The notes under the pieces: generated by a model
Database searches by the model: none
What the model saw: the letters and a program-made list of their open reading frames with translations, nothing else
Told to the model about the DNA's origin: nothing
Program-made: the position numbers and the translations under genes
DNA from: DATFKA01 sp035268885
GTDB taxonomy: Bacteria; Bacteroidota; Bacteroidia; Chitinophagales; Saprospiraceae
Assembly (NCBI GenBank): GCA_035268885.1
Contig: DATFKA010000043.1
Span: forward strand, 1-64,000
DNA: 64,000 bases
Direction: 5' to 3'
Shown here: one piece after another, positions 8,566 through 17,189 of the stretch
Layout of the letters: every line of letters starts with the position of its first letter
How positions within the stretch are numbered: the stretch's first letter is position 1

Positions 8566-9447
8566 TCAAAAGTGTAGCAATTTTACATTATCCAAAAAGA
8601 CCTGAGCCCCATCGAGCTCAAATTCGTTATTTGCGTTTAAGGGTAAGGCCGCTTGTAAAATGATTTTAAATTGATCCGCTTCGCTGCCAAAAATCAGGGG
8701 CGTATAATCAAAGTAAATCTTATTCCATTCCGCACTGGGGTTGAATCCGGCGCGGTAGCTCAGCTCCGTCGGTTCTGGGTTCCCCTGCTGGTAGCCCAAA
8801 ATACCAAAGCTAACCGGAACTTCGGAGCGATAATGGAGCTCCAGAAATACGGTGTTACCGTTTTGCAAGAGGTCGGTGTATCTACCTATGGTCGCAATTT
8901 CGACAAAAGCATCGCGATCCGTTAGCTGGATGAGACCACTGCCTGTCCCTTCGAAGGGGTTTTGCTCGCTGATGCGCATCCGGCTTTGGGGGGTACCCGT
9001 TACGACATCTCTGAAGATACTGGTACTGCGTTCAAAGTCTTCGATGAAGGCAAAATTGGCCTCCGCTCGGTACCGGAATTCGGGTTGTACACTTGTACTG
9101 GTAGCGGTACTCAGATTGATATTTTGCCGAAAAGGCGCATAAAAGGGATAAATATCCGGGGTGGCAGATCGTCCATCTACCCGAATACCAGCTTCTACCC
9201 GCAGCTCGACCTGGCCCGTCTGTAAAACGGGTATCCTGGCCGGAATGGGGAAAGCGCCCATGAATTCATCATCAATAAAGACCCAAAGCTCCGTAATTTT
9301 GGTGGCTGCTGAGCCTTCACCCGCCCCGGTAATAAAGCTAGGCGCTTCGATTACTAAATACGAAGGAATGGCTTCTTCCGGATTGATCCAGTCGCAGGAG
9401 GTGATACTCAGGAATAGGAATAACAAATAGCTCAATCGCCTGTTCAT
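8566..9447 (-). CDS. Hypothetical lipoprotein, beta-rich
   Basis: A 293-residue exported protein of no family I can name. The N-terminus is a lipoprotein signal (LSYLLFLFLSITSCDW, lipidation at the Cys). The first 120 residues look like a carbohydrate-binding or Ig-like beta sandwich (ITELWVFIDDEFMGAFPIPARIPVL, a phrase where 'the value of a displayed quantity' is set). The second half (FAFIEDFERSTSIFRDVV onward, ending ELDGAQVFLDNVKLLHF) resembles jelly-roll modules. Its ATG overlaps the stop of the oxidoreductase upstream by 4 bases, and its own stop overlaps a possible start of the sugar transferase, so translation is probably coupled. The operon suggests a role in surface polysaccharide or envelope assembly, but this is only guilt by association. 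Confidence 0.75.
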   Translation of the reverse strand: MNRRLSYLLFLFLSITSCDWINPEEAIPSYLVIEAPSFITGAGEGSAATKITELWVFIDDEFMGAFPIPARIPVLQTGQVELRVEAGIRVDGRSATPDIYPFYAPFRQNINLSTATSTSVQPEFRYRAEANFAFIEDFERSTSIFRDVVTGTPQSRMRISEQNPFEGTGSGLIQLTDRDAFVEIATIGRYTDLLQNGNTVFLELHYRSEVPVSFGILGYQQGNPEPTELSYRAGFNPSAEWNKIYFDYTPLIFGSEADQFKIILQAALPLNANNEFELDGAQVFLDNVKLLHF

Positions 9448-10433
9448 AAGGAATTTGCCTTTGCTTCAATTTCGTGGATGATATCATAAGCAACCTTTAA
9501 AGCTTTATAGCCATCCTCAATGCTCACGCGGGGTCGTTTGTTTTGCTCAATACTTTCGGCAAAAGTCTCCAGCTCCATCTTGATTGCATTAATGGGCTCA
9601 ATCGGCGGCATATCGATATGGATGTATTTGGTGCTGTCGGGGGTTTGTAGTTCCATGAGGTTGTCGAGCTTTTGGACCTCTTTGTCGTCCTTGTCAAACA
9701 TGCGAATGACCTGGGCCTGTTTTTCCAGGAAATCCAGGCTGATGTAGGCGTCCTTTTGGAAAAGGCGCACCTTACGCATCTGCTTCATGGAGATACGGCT
9801 GGTTGTCACATTGGCCACGGCACCATTCTTAAATTCGATACGCGCATTGGCAATATCGGGCGTGGAGCTAACCACCGCGACACCATTGGCGCTGATCTTA
9901 CTCACTTCGGAGTCGATCATACTTAGGATAATATCAATATCGTGAATCATTAAATCCAGCACGACGGAAACGTCGGTACCGCGCGGATTAAAGATCGCCA
10001 GGCGGTGGGCTTCGATAAACTTGGGATCGAGCTGATCCGCATCTAAGGCGAGTAGCGCGGGGTTAAAACGCTCTACGTGCCCGACCTGCACTTTCACCTG
10101 ATGTTTTTTGGACAATTCCAGTAATTCCTCGGCTTCCTCTACGGTATGCGTAATGGGTTTTTCGATAAACAAATGTTTGCCCCGGACAATAGCTCGCTTA
10201 GCCAGCTCGTAGTGGGTAGTCGTTGGGGTTACAATATCGATGATATCGACGGCATCAATGAGTTGATTCAGATCATCAAAAGCAGTAATGCCCAAATCGG
10301 CACTCACCTTTTCCGCATTTGCGGGGTCGGTATCGTAAAAACCTACCAGGTCCAGATGCTCACTGGCCAGTTGGATACATTTCAGATGGATTTTTCCCAG
10401 GTGGCCGGCACCCAGAACGCCAATTTTTAGCAT
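9444..10433 (-). CDS. Gfo/Idh/MocA-family NAD(P)-dependent oxidoreductase
   Basis: A 329-residue cytoplasmic dehydrogenase, most members of which oxidise or reduce sugars, often nucleotide sugars. The N-terminal Rossmann domain opens with GVLGAGHLGKIHLKC; the family's conserved EKP appears as HLFIEKPITHTVEEAEELL near residue 95. The C-terminal alpha/beta domain begins at about residue 125 with VGHVERFNPALLAL and contains the HDIDIILSM segment with the family's catalytic-region histidine. It starts 10 bases after a small membrane-protein gene and overlaps the following lipoprotein gene by 4 bases. With a glycosylphosphotransferase two genes on, it may prepare a sugar nucleotide for surface polysaccharide; the exact substrate is not visible. 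Confidence 0.88.
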   Translation of the reverse strand: MLKIGVLGAGHLGKIHLKCIQLASEHLDLVGFYDTDPANAEKVSADLGITAFDDLNQLIDAVDIIDIVTPTTTHYELAKRAIVRGKHLFIEKPITHTVEEAEELLELSKKHQVKVQVGHVERFNPALLALDADQLDPKFIEAHRLAIFNPRGTDVSVVLDLMIHDIDIILSMIDSEVSKISANGVAVVSSTPDIANARIEFKNGAVANVTTSRISMKQMRKVRLFQKDAYISLDFLEKQAQVIRMFDKDDKEVQKLDNLMELQTPDSTKYIHIDMPPIEPINAIKMELETFAESIEQNKRPRVSIEDGYKALKVAYDIIHEIEAKANSL

Positions 10434-10443
10434 AGTTCTTGGT

Positions 10444-10743
10444 TTATCTGTAATACATTAAAATCGCACCGAATAGCGTGATCAGCGTGATCAGGACGGT
10501 GGCCATTTTCATGGAATAACGAATATGGCTGGTGAAGGTCTCAATTTCCCTGCGCATGTGCGGATACTTAGGGTAGACCTCCTCTTCCATTTTTTGTTTA
10601 TTAAACAGGTGTTTGGCGCCAAATTCTACCTCGTTTTGCACCAATACCTTATAGGTCTTCAGGACTTTTACCCGAAAGTATATATTCACAAAGAGCATAG
10701 CAATAAACAAGCTAATGACCAGCGTAACTAGAATAACGAACAT
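10444..10743 (-). CDS. Small two-span membrane protein of unknown function
   Basis: About 99 residues from the ATG at 10743; an ATG at 10770 would add nine. It opens with a membrane segment (FVILVTLVISLFIAMLFVNIYF), has a basic, acidic and amphipathic middle of about 50 residues (KTYKVLVQNEVEFGAKHLF, then MRREIETFTSHIRY), and ends with a second membrane segment (MATVLITLITLFGAILMYY). Both termini would lie on the same side of the inner membrane. I do not recognise the family. It sits 10 bases before the oxidoreductase gene and is likely in its operon. Confidence 0.7.
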   Translation of the reverse strand: MFVILVTLVISLFIAMLFVNIYFRVKVLKTYKVLVQNEVEFGAKHLFNKQKMEEEVYPKYPHMRREIETFTSHIRYSMKMATVLITLITLFGAILMYYR

Positions 10744-10803
10744 ATCAAGATACTTTCTGCAAAAGTACATAATCCGACAGGATAATGTTCATTTCTCATG
10801 CGG

Positions 10804-11637
10804 CTATTGTCTGCTTCTGGCAAAGCTAAAGCGCTCCACGTCAAAATTGCGGTAGATGATCTGGTGATAGCGAGCCGGTAGAAGCCGGGCCAGGATATCC
10901 ATAATTAGTGCATCGCGACCGATTAAGAGTCGGCGCTTTTTCTTTTGGATGGCAGAAATGATTTGCCGGGCCGCCTCGTCGGGGTTGGTTTTGGCCATTT
11001 TATCAAAGGCTTGCGCAAATTTTTCCCGATGCTCTAACTGCTTCGTTGCGATATTGCGAATGATATTGGTACGGATGCCGCCGGGGTGTACACAGGTGAT
11101 GGCTACTTTGCTGCTGGTCAGTTCGTTGCGGAGTACTTCCGTAAAACCGCGCACGGCAAATTTACTGGTTACGTAAGCACTCTGTAGTGGCTGTCCAACC
11201 ACGCCAAAGATACTGGAGATATTTACCAGGGCCGCTTCCGGACGATCCATTAAAAAGGGTAGAAAGGCGCGGGAGCCGTAGATCACACCCCAGAGATTCA
11301 CTTGCAGCGTTTTTTCGAAATCCTCCATGGGAATATCGATGGTTTTTCTTTGCTCCAGAGCGATCCCTGCATTATTGATGAGCACATCCACCTGCCCGTA
11401 ATGATCCGCTACGCTTTGGGCAAAAGCAAAAAATGAGGAGGATTCCCCCACGTCGAAGGCCTCGGTCAGTACCTCGGAATGCTCCGAGATCAGATGTCGG
11501 GTTTGATTTAGTTGTTCTTCGTTCCAGTCGTTGAGGGCAAGTCTGGCCCCCTGGGTCGCCAGCTGAATAGCCAGGGCCCGACCGATGCCGGAACCGGCAC
11601 CGGTGATGACGATAACTTTGTTTTTTAAGTTTTTCAT
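10804..11637 (-). CDS. Short-chain dehydrogenase/reductase (SDR)
   Basis: A 277-residue classical SDR. The nucleotide-binding motif is VIVITGAGSGIGRALAIQLA, the NNAG motif is LINNAGIALEQ, and the catalytic set is Ser in NISSIFGVVGQPLQ and Tyr-Lys in SAYVTSKFAVRGF. A short C-terminal extension (about residues 225-277, RRLLIGRDALIMDILARLLP) resembles the lipid- or membrane-directed tail of SDRs that act on long-chain or sterol-like substrates. The ATG at 11637 gives the normal SDR N-terminus; a start at 11721 would overlap the upstream gene. It lies 46 bases after another SDR and follows a flavin monooxygenase, so the three may act in sequence on one lipid or ketone. Confidence 0.88.
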   Translation of the reverse strand: MKNLKNKVIVITGAGSGIGRALAIQLATQGARLALNDWNEEQLNQTRHLISEHSEVLTEAFDVGESSSFFAFAQSVADHYGQVDVLINNAGIALEQRKTIDIPMEDFEKTLQVNLWGVIYGSRAFLPFLMDRPEAALVNISSIFGVVGQPLQSAYVTSKFAVRGFTEVLRNELTSSKVAITCVHPGGIRTNIIRNIATKQLEHREKFAQAFDKMAKTNPDEAARQIISAIQKKKRRLLIGRDALIMDILARLLPARYHQIIYRNFDVERFSFARSRQ

Positions 11638-11683
11638 TTGAATGTTAATTATATAATGATCAATCGGGTTCGTGGGTGGAACG

Positions 11684-12454
11684 CTATAACTCAAAAATAT
11701 GGCCGTGTAGTCTTTGTCCACCGTCGATATATACGGTTTCGCCAGTAATGTAAGCCGCGTAGGGACTAACCAGAAAGCTACTCAGCCAGGCGACTTCTTC
11801 GGTGCTCCCCAGGCGTTTCATGGGGATGGTGTCGGATATCCCTTCCAGCAAGGGGGGAGGATAATTATCCAGTCCGGAGGATTTGATGATCCCCGGGGCG
11901 ATGGCGTTGATACGGATATTATACTTACTCCATTCCACGGCCAGCGATTTGGTGAAATTATCGATGCCGGCGCGGGCGGCTCCCGTATGCGACATACCCG
12001 GTACTCCCCGGAAGATATTGACGATCATATTGAGGATAATACCCGCTTTTTGGGGGATAAAGAAGTTTTTGGCCATGATTTGAGTCATGAACCAGGTGCC
12101 GTTGAGGTTATTGTTGATCACCGCTAGCCAGCCTTTCTGACTAATATCCTCGGCCGTGGAGGGAAACTGCCCACCGGCGTTGTTGATCAGGATGTCGAGT
12201 CGGCCGTCATTTTCTTTAATGGTGTCGGCCATGGCTTGAATTTGCTCCGTCTGGCGGATGTCGCAGACCAGGTACTGGCAGTAGCCGTGTTCTGCTAGCT
12301 CCGTCTGGGCTTTTTGTAGTTTTTCTTCCTTGCGGGAAGCGATGTAGACCTTGGCGCCTCCTTCCAGTAATTGTTGACTAATGGCGTAGCCGATTCCGCT
12401 ACCGCCACCGGTGACCAGGGCTATTTGATTTTCGTATACGTTTTCTTTAAACAT
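11684..12454 (-). CDS. SDR-family reductase, trans-2-enoyl/2,4-dienoyl-CoA reductase-like
   Basis: A 256-residue SDR with ALVTGGGSGIGYAISQQLLE at the N-terminus, the LINNAGGQFPSTAEDISQKG phrase, and a C-terminal YIDGGQRLHG typical of complete classical SDRs. The NNAGGQF phrase and the GWLAVINNNLNGTW helix match the 2,4-dienoyl-CoA and peroxisomal trans-2-enoyl-CoA reductase branch. In that branch the usual YxxxK site is altered: here the region reads SHTGAARAGIDNFTKSLA, with no Tyr four residues before the catalytic-position residue. The start codon lies 8 bases inside the end of the monooxygenase gene, so the two are probably translationally coupled. An acyl-CoA or lipid substrate is likely. 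Confidence 0.85.
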   Translation of the reverse strand: MFKENVYENQIALVTGGGSGIGYAISQQLLEGGAKVYIASRKEEKLQKAQTELAEHGYCQYLVCDIRQTEQIQAMADTIKENDGRLDILINNAGGQFPSTAEDISQKGWLAVINNNLNGTWFMTQIMAKNFFIPQKAGIILNMIVNIFRGVPGMSHTGAARAGIDNFTKSLAVEWSKYNIRINAIAPGIIKSSGLDNYPPPLLEGISDTIPMKRLGSTEEVAWLSSFLVSPYAAYITGETVYIDGGQRLHGHIFEL

Positions 12455-13721
12455 GGGCTTCTTTTTTTAGCTTACGCAAAAATGGATGATAATGTACCTC
12501 CACGGCGTGCCGTTTGGCCGTGTGAAAATCGCTAGCGATCTGATCAGCTTCCTGTTCTGCTTTTTCAGTTAGATCTTCCGGGAGTTGATAAGTCCCCTTG
12601 ATGTATTTGGCGGCCAGGAGTGACTGGTAATCACTCAGCGGCCATACGGCACCTTGGGGTTGTACCAAACCGATAAAAATCAGGCCCGGATACTCGGGAT
12701 GGAACATGCGCAAATATAGGGGAATACGTTCGGCATCCTCGTAATTGACCATCTGGGAATCCAGGAAGGGAAAGCTAATTTTATAGCCGGTGGCCGCGAT
12801 GATGGTATCGAAGGTTTCTTGCTTACCGTCGGTGAAGGTCACCGCTTGGCCATCGATTGATTGAACACCCTTGCGCGGATGGACTTTGCCGTGTCGAATC
12901 TTATAGAGTAACTCAGAATTGAGCGTCGGGTGGATTTTAGTCACTGGGAAGGGTGGTGTTTCTAGCCCATAATCTTCATAACGACCTACATTTAGTTTGA
13001 GGGATAATTTGCGGAGCGGATCAGCAATAAACCGGGGGATCCACTGCATAGTCGCATTAAAAGTATCGGTGGGTTTGCCCAGCATAAATTTGGGGATAAT
13101 ATACTGTGGCGAACGAATACTGATGGCTACCCGTTCGGCTACCCGGCTGATCTCCACGGCGCAGTCGCAGCCCGAATTACCGGCACCAATGACCAGTACT
13201 CTTTTTCCGGCGAAGGGCCGATTGGTTTTATAGCGGTGCGAGTGCAGGTATTCGCCGGTAAAAGTACCCGGCAAATCTGGATGCCGCGGTACGCTATGGT
13301 GACCGTTGGCCACCAAAACGTAATCGTATACCTCACGGTCGCCCGTTTCGGTGGTGACGGCCCATTTTTGGTCTTCTGTCGGTTTAATGCTGGCTACTTT
13401 GGTCTTAAAGCGGATGTGCTGCTCTACTCCGAATTTTTTGGCGTAAGCCTGAAAATAGGCCAAGACCTGCTCGTGGGAAGGATAGTCAGGGTATTCCTTC
13501 GGCATGGGGAAGTCGCGATAGGCCGATAGTTTTTTGGAACTGATGATGTGGGTGGTCTCACAGACACTGCTGTGGGATTCCTTCGCGGAAAAAATCCAAT
13601 TTCCTCCTACCTGACCATTCTGTTCGTAGGCGACGATATGCTTTATACCGACTTCTTTTAAGTTCTTGATGGCGGTGATGCCCGAGCAGCCGGCGCCGAT
13701 GACTGCAACTTTTGCTCCCAT
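12447..13721 (-). CDS. Flavin-containing monooxygenase (FMO/Baeyer-Villiger type)
   Basis: A 424-residue FAD and NADPH enzyme that inserts one oxygen into nucleophilic or carbonyl substrates. The FAD-binding motif is VAVIGAGCSGITAIKNL near the N-terminus, the FMO-identifying motif appears as FTGEYLHSHRYK (F-x-G-x3-H-x3-Y/W-like), the NADPH motif is VLVIGAGNSGCDCAVEI, and the ATG motif is IIAATGYKISFPFL. It is the first gene of a string with two SDRs overlapping or closely spaced. The mixture recalls operons that oxidise long-chain ketones or modify lipids, such as the mycobacterial mymA locus, but that comparison is only by gene content. The ATG at 13721 immediately precedes the FAD motif. 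Confidence 0.88.
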   Translation of the reverse strand: MGAKVAVIGAGCSGITAIKNLKEVGIKHIVAYEQNGQVGGNWIFSAKESHSSVCETTHIISSKKLSAYRDFPMPKEYPDYPSHEQVLAYFQAYAKKFGVEQHIRFKTKVASIKPTEDQKWAVTTETGDREVYDYVLVANGHHSVPRHPDLPGTFTGEYLHSHRYKTNRPFAGKRVLVIGAGNSGCDCAVEISRVAERVAISIRSPQYIIPKFMLGKPTDTFNATMQWIPRFIADPLRKLSLKLNVGRYEDYGLETPPFPVTKIHPTLNSELLYKIRHGKVHPRKGVQSIDGQAVTFTDGKQETFDTIIAATGYKISFPFLDSQMVNYEDAERIPLYLRMFHPEYPGLIFIGLVQPQGAVWPLSDYQSLLAAKYIKGTYQLPEDLTEKAEQEADQIASDFHTAKRHAVEVHYHPFLRKLKKEAHV

Positions 13722-13973
13722 AATCTGGCTTTTTGCTTAAAGGTACAAAAGATTTTTGGTTGCGAAAATTCGCTACCCTATGGTGTTCAGCCTTTTTGAA
13801 GGACCACATCTATAGTTATTTACCCTATCTATCGAATTATTACTTCATTTCGTAGAATGGGCTGCAACCATTAGGCGGTTTCCTCCTCTCTAAGGGTGTA
13901 CGTTCTCGTGGAGGACATCACCGACTGTAAAAACAAATCACCCGATTTTTTAATTTTTCTAACACCCGACAGC

Positions 13974-14330
13974 ATGAAAAGTCTTAAGTTATTATTCAGC
14001 CTATTGTTACTGGCAAGTATGCCATTTTTTGCGCAAGCTAACCCGATAACTCCAGACAATGAGCCCATTGTCAAAACGGAGGTAGAGGGAATGGTTTTGA
14101 CTTTGAACCTGGCGAACCTCGGGGGGAAGGATGCCAAAATAGAGATTACTTCCCTGTTTGATCGCGTGGAATTCCACAAGTACTGGGTCAAGGATCATAA
14201 TGGGTATGGCCAGCGTCTGAATTTCAAGAAGGTGCCGCAGGGCCGCTACCTTCTGAAGGTAAGGCACGATGGAGAAATCTATCAAAAAGTGCTAAAAGTG
14301 GAAGAGGACCGCGTTCTGGTTTCACACTAG
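13974..14330 (+). CDS. Small secreted protein resembling a free T9SS-type C-terminal beta domain
   Basis: A 118-residue exported protein with a signal peptide (LLFSLLLLASMPFFAQA). The mature part of about 98 residues has the rhythm of the Por/T9SS sorting domain (VEGMVLTLNLANLGGKDAKI, then VPQGRYLLKVRHDGEIYQKV), including the G-x-Y-L-L-K-V turn. Here that domain is the whole protein, with no cargo in front. The usual terminal Lys-rich end is replaced by EEDRVLVSH. The ATG at 13974 opens the signal peptide; upstream in-frame starts from 13896 are not needed. A strong terminator follows at 14351. Function unknown; a secreted or outer-surface role is inferred. Confidence 0.78.
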   Translation: MKSLKLLFSLLLLASMPFFAQANPITPDNEPIVKTEVEGMVLTLNLANLGGKDAKIEITSLFDRVEFHKYWVKDHNGYGQRLNFKKVPQGRYLLKVRHDGEIYQKVLKVEEDRVLVSH

Positions 14331-14350
14331 GCTAGGCTTCTTTTTTTGAA

Positions 14351-14384
14351 AAACAGCGCTGTAGTTTTGGCTACAGCGCTGTTT
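14351..14384. terminator. Bidirectional intrinsic terminator
   Basis: A perfect 14-bp stem, AAACAGCGCTGTAG (14351-14364) with its complement at 14371-14384, a 6-base loop, and a T-rich run to 14390 on +. A T-rich run is also present on - just beyond. It separates the small secreted protein (+) from the sulfatase (-) and can end both. Confidence 0.88.
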
Positions 14385-14388
14385 TATT

Positions 14389-15831
14389 TTATTGCCCAAA
14401 GGCAAACACTTCAGAAGGACTTCTGGCCTTCTGCATAATTTGGTCCATTTCGGCTACTATTTCAGGGTGCTGGTCGGCCAGGTTATTACTTTCCCCAATG
14501 TCCGTGCGCAGATCGTACAATTCGATGGGGGCATCCGGATTCTCCAGAACATTATACCTGACGCCTTTCCAATGGCCTTTGCGTACCGCCTGCCGACCGC
14601 CTCTCTCGTGAAATTCCCAATAGAGGTACTCATGTTTTTCTTGTTGCTCCTCTTTCCCCAAAAGCGTCGGTAGAAAAGAAATACCATCGGTGTCTTCCGG
14701 CGCTTGGATATTCGTTAGGTTGGCCAGGGTGGGGAATAGGTCCCAAAAGGCAGATACATGATCAGAGGTGCTGCCGGCGGTAATTTTTTCTGGCCATTTG
14801 GCAATCATCGGTACCCGGATACCTCCTTCGTACAAATCCCTTTTAAATCCTCGTAGTGGACCGTTGCTATCAAAATATACGGGATCTGCACCTCCTTCTT
14901 TATGCGGTCCGTTATCAGAAGTGAAAATGATCAGGGTGTTTTCGCTTAGCCCCAGTTCTTCGAGCGTTTGTACGATTTCACCTACTTGTCGGTCCAGGAT
15001 TTCGATCATAGCGACGAAAGCGGCGTGGGCATTTTCCTGAGATTCATAAGGCCCGTTTCGGTAGCGTGGCCCTTCATCGTAGCCCTGGTAGTTCACCTCG
15101 GGTTCAAATTCACCGAGGTGTTTATTCATGACGGAATCCGGGGCAATCAATTCTGCATGGGGAATAATGCTGGGCATATACAAGAAGAAAGGCTTTTCCT
15201 GATTTTGCCGAATAAAACGTAGGGCTTCCTGATGAATTAATTCCGGGGCGTAGGCGCCTTTTTGCTTTCCGGCATTGGCTTCCAGGACGATCGAGTCCTG
15301 ATTGGACCAGAGATGGTAGGGGTAATAGTGGTGCCCCTTTCTTTGACAATTATAGCCATAGAAAGTATCAAAACCCTGGCGGTTAGGATCGCCTTCAGAG
15401 CCCGGGTAGCCCAGCCCCCATTTGCCAAAGGCCCCAGTAGCGTAGCCTGCCTCTTTTAGCGCCTCCGCTATGGTGTAGCTTTCGTCGGGAATGGGGTGCT
15501 GGCCTTCCGGTTGTATTTCCCTGTTTCCACGAATAAAGGTATGTCCGGTATGCTGTCCCGTCATCAGCGCAGAGCGGGAGGGCGCACAAACGGTACTACC
15601 CGAATAGTGCTGCGTAAAGCGCATCCCCCGTTCGGCTAATTGATCAATATGGGGGGTCGAGAATAATTCCTGACCGTAAGAACTTAGGTCACCGTACCCC
15701 AGGTCATCCGCGAGGATATAGATAATATTAGGTAGCTCTGGCTTGTCTGGCTGACTGCTTGTGGTTTGGCAAGCATTTAATAAACCCAGGAGAATTAAGC
15801 TGAATATAAGAGATACGGGCCGTCTCTTCAT
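14389..15831 (-). CDS. Sulfatase (arylsulfatase family S1), lipoprotein
   Basis: A 480-residue hydrolase of sulfate esters, probably on the cell surface or in the periplasm. The N-terminus is a lipoprotein signal (LIFSLILLGLLNACQTTS). The metal-binding start IIYILADDLGYGDLSSYG is followed by the formylglycine signature TVCAPSRSALMTGQ, in which Cys82 would be oxidised to formylglycine by a sulfatase-maturing enzyme, not present in this window. The domain continues with TSDNGPHKEGG and the C-terminal YEGGIRVPMIAKWP. The ATG at 15831 opens the signal; one at 15849 adds six residues. It is 25 bases after the alpha/beta hydrolase gene and may be co-transcribed. The sulfated substrate is unknown; there is no polysaccharide-utilisation locus nearby. 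Confidence 0.93.
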   Translation of the reverse strand: MKRRPVSLIFSLILLGLLNACQTTSSQPDKPELPNIIYILADDLGYGDLSSYGQELFSTPHIDQLAERGMRFTQHYSGSTVCAPSRSALMTGQHTGHTFIRGNREIQPEGQHPIPDESYTIAEALKEAGYATGAFGKWGLGYPGSEGDPNRQGFDTFYGYNCQRKGHHYYPYHLWSNQDSIVLEANAGKQKGAYAPELIHQEALRFIRQNQEKPFFLYMPSIIPHAELIAPDSVMNKHLGEFEPEVNYQGYDEGPRYRNGPYESQENAHAAFVAMIEILDRQVGEIVQTLEELGLSENTLIIFTSDNGPHKEGGADPVYFDSNGPLRGFKRDLYEGGIRVPMIAKWPEKITAGSTSDHVSAFWDLFPTLANLTNIQAPEDTDGISFLPTLLGKEEQQEKHEYLYWEFHERGGRQAVRKGHWKGVRYNVLENPDAPIELYDLRTDIGESNNLADQHPEIVAEMDQIMQKARSPSEVFAFGQ

Positions 15832-15856
15832 TTTGCTGGCATTATACATATTAAGA

Positions 15857-17167
15857 TTATTGTTTTTTCGCTTTGCGTAATTCCAAACCTACGGAGGTTC
15901 GTGGTTTAAAGCCTTTCCAGGTTTCTCCATTCGACTGCTCGGACACATTGAGATAAGGTCCGTAATCCAGTCCTTTAAGTCGTATACCCAAGAAAGCCGT
16001 CACGAAATGTTGGTTAATATTGTTCATTCGCCGTAGATCCCAGGCTGGTTCTGCGTAGTGCATAAAGTCATTGTAATAGGCTTCGGAGCCGATCACCACG
16101 GCAGGTGGAGGATTGGGGGCTACATTGTGCCGTGCATTTAGGTAAGTAAGCAGGTATCGGTCCGTATTTTTTGCACCTTCGTAGATGGCTTTAATTCCAT
16201 CTTCGTAGCCGGAAATGTCATCCTGGTCGCCAGCAATAAAGAAAGTGGGAATGCGTAAGCCGGCCAGACCAGTTGAGTCCCAGGCGCCACGTGCCATACC
16301 CCAGGGGGCAAAGGCCACCACGGCCTTGATCCTTTCATCCGGTGCTGCCGCCAAAGCCGGTGCATCGGCGGTGCGTGCCTGGATAGCCTTACTACCTTCG
16401 GTCATTTGGTTAAATACGGTGGCTAATTGCGCACTGTAGCCGGCACCCGCTACGTTCAGCACGCCGTAACCGCCCATTGAATAACCAATGATGGCCGTAT
16501 TATTGGTGTCGACCCAGCCGGAAAGAAAGTTGCCACTATCTTGCTTGGCAAATTTGGCCATCTCCTCTAGTACAAAAAGAATATCCAGCGGACGATTCAT
16601 CAAAGTGCTGGCGAAGGGTCCCTGGTCACTGTGAGTGGACTCTGTATGGTCAATGGCAACGACCACGTAGCCTTTGGAGGCTAGATTTTCAGTCAGATAA
16701 GTCATCAAATAACGAGAACCGGGATAGCCGTGCGAAACGATGATCAAAGGGTAAGGCTGATCAACCCGATCCGGTTCCGCATCGCGCAGGGCGCGGCCGG
16801 AAAAAGTAAAGGGCACCAGTGGTCGCTCTTCATCATTGGGGCGGCCCAGTACATCCGTGTATTCGGTTAGAGCTATTTCTCCATCGGGGATACGAGCCGG
16901 ATACCAGATCTCCAGTTTCAGGGGACGGTCGTAGGTAGATACTTCTCCCTCTTTAGCATTAGCAATATCGAGCTGTTGGGGATGTACGACTTCCAGGGTG
17001 CGCACGCCTACCTCGTACGGCCCCGGGGGAGCTAAATCGGGCGCATCCGGTAATGGGTCTCCGTAAACAAAAGACGTCTCGTCCGTCTCAGGCTGGGCAA
17101 TCAACATATTTTCTGAATATAGAATACCAAGAAAACTAAGTAAGCATAGTAAGTGAGTTCTTCTCAT
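15857..17167 (-). CDS. Exported alpha/beta hydrolase (PAF-acetylhydrolase/dienelactone-hydrolase-like)
   Basis: A 436-residue secreted esterase or lipase-type hydrolase. A signal peptide (LLCLLSFLGILYSENMLIAQ) precedes a beta-rich lead region (LEVVHPQQLDIANAKEGE). The oxyanion phrase PLIIVSHGYPGSRYL comes next, and the nucleophile elbow IIGYSMGGYGVLN places the catalytic Ser at 230. Likely acid and base are the Asp in FFIAGDQDDISGY and the His in LNARHNVAP. These match the platelet-activating-factor acetylhydrolase group of alpha/beta hydrolases; the substrate is not determined. It starts 22 bases after the helicase gene and precedes the sulfatase by 25 bases, so the three may share a transcript. 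Confidence 0.87.
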   Translation of the reverse strand: MRRTHLLCLLSFLGILYSENMLIAQPETDETSFVYGDPLPDAPDLAPPGPYEVGVRTLEVVHPQQLDIANAKEGEVSTYDRPLKLEIWYPARIPDGEIALTEYTDVLGRPNDEERPLVPFTFSGRALRDAEPDRVDQPYPLIIVSHGYPGSRYLMTYLTENLASKGYVVVAIDHTESTHSDQGPFASTLMNRPLDILFVLEEMAKFAKQDSGNFLSGWVDTNNTAIIGYSMGGYGVLNVAGAGYSAQLATVFNQMTEGSKAIQARTADAPALAAAPDERIKAVVAFAPWGMARGAWDSTGLAGLRIPTFFIAGDQDDISGYEDGIKAIYEGAKNTDRYLLTYLNARHNVAPNPPPAVVIGSEAYYNDFMHYAEPAWDLRRMNNINQHFVTAFLGIRLKGLDYGPYLNVSEQSNGETWKGFKPRTSVGLELRKAKKQ

Positions 17168-17189
17168 GTTAGGGTGAATTGTCGTTTAG

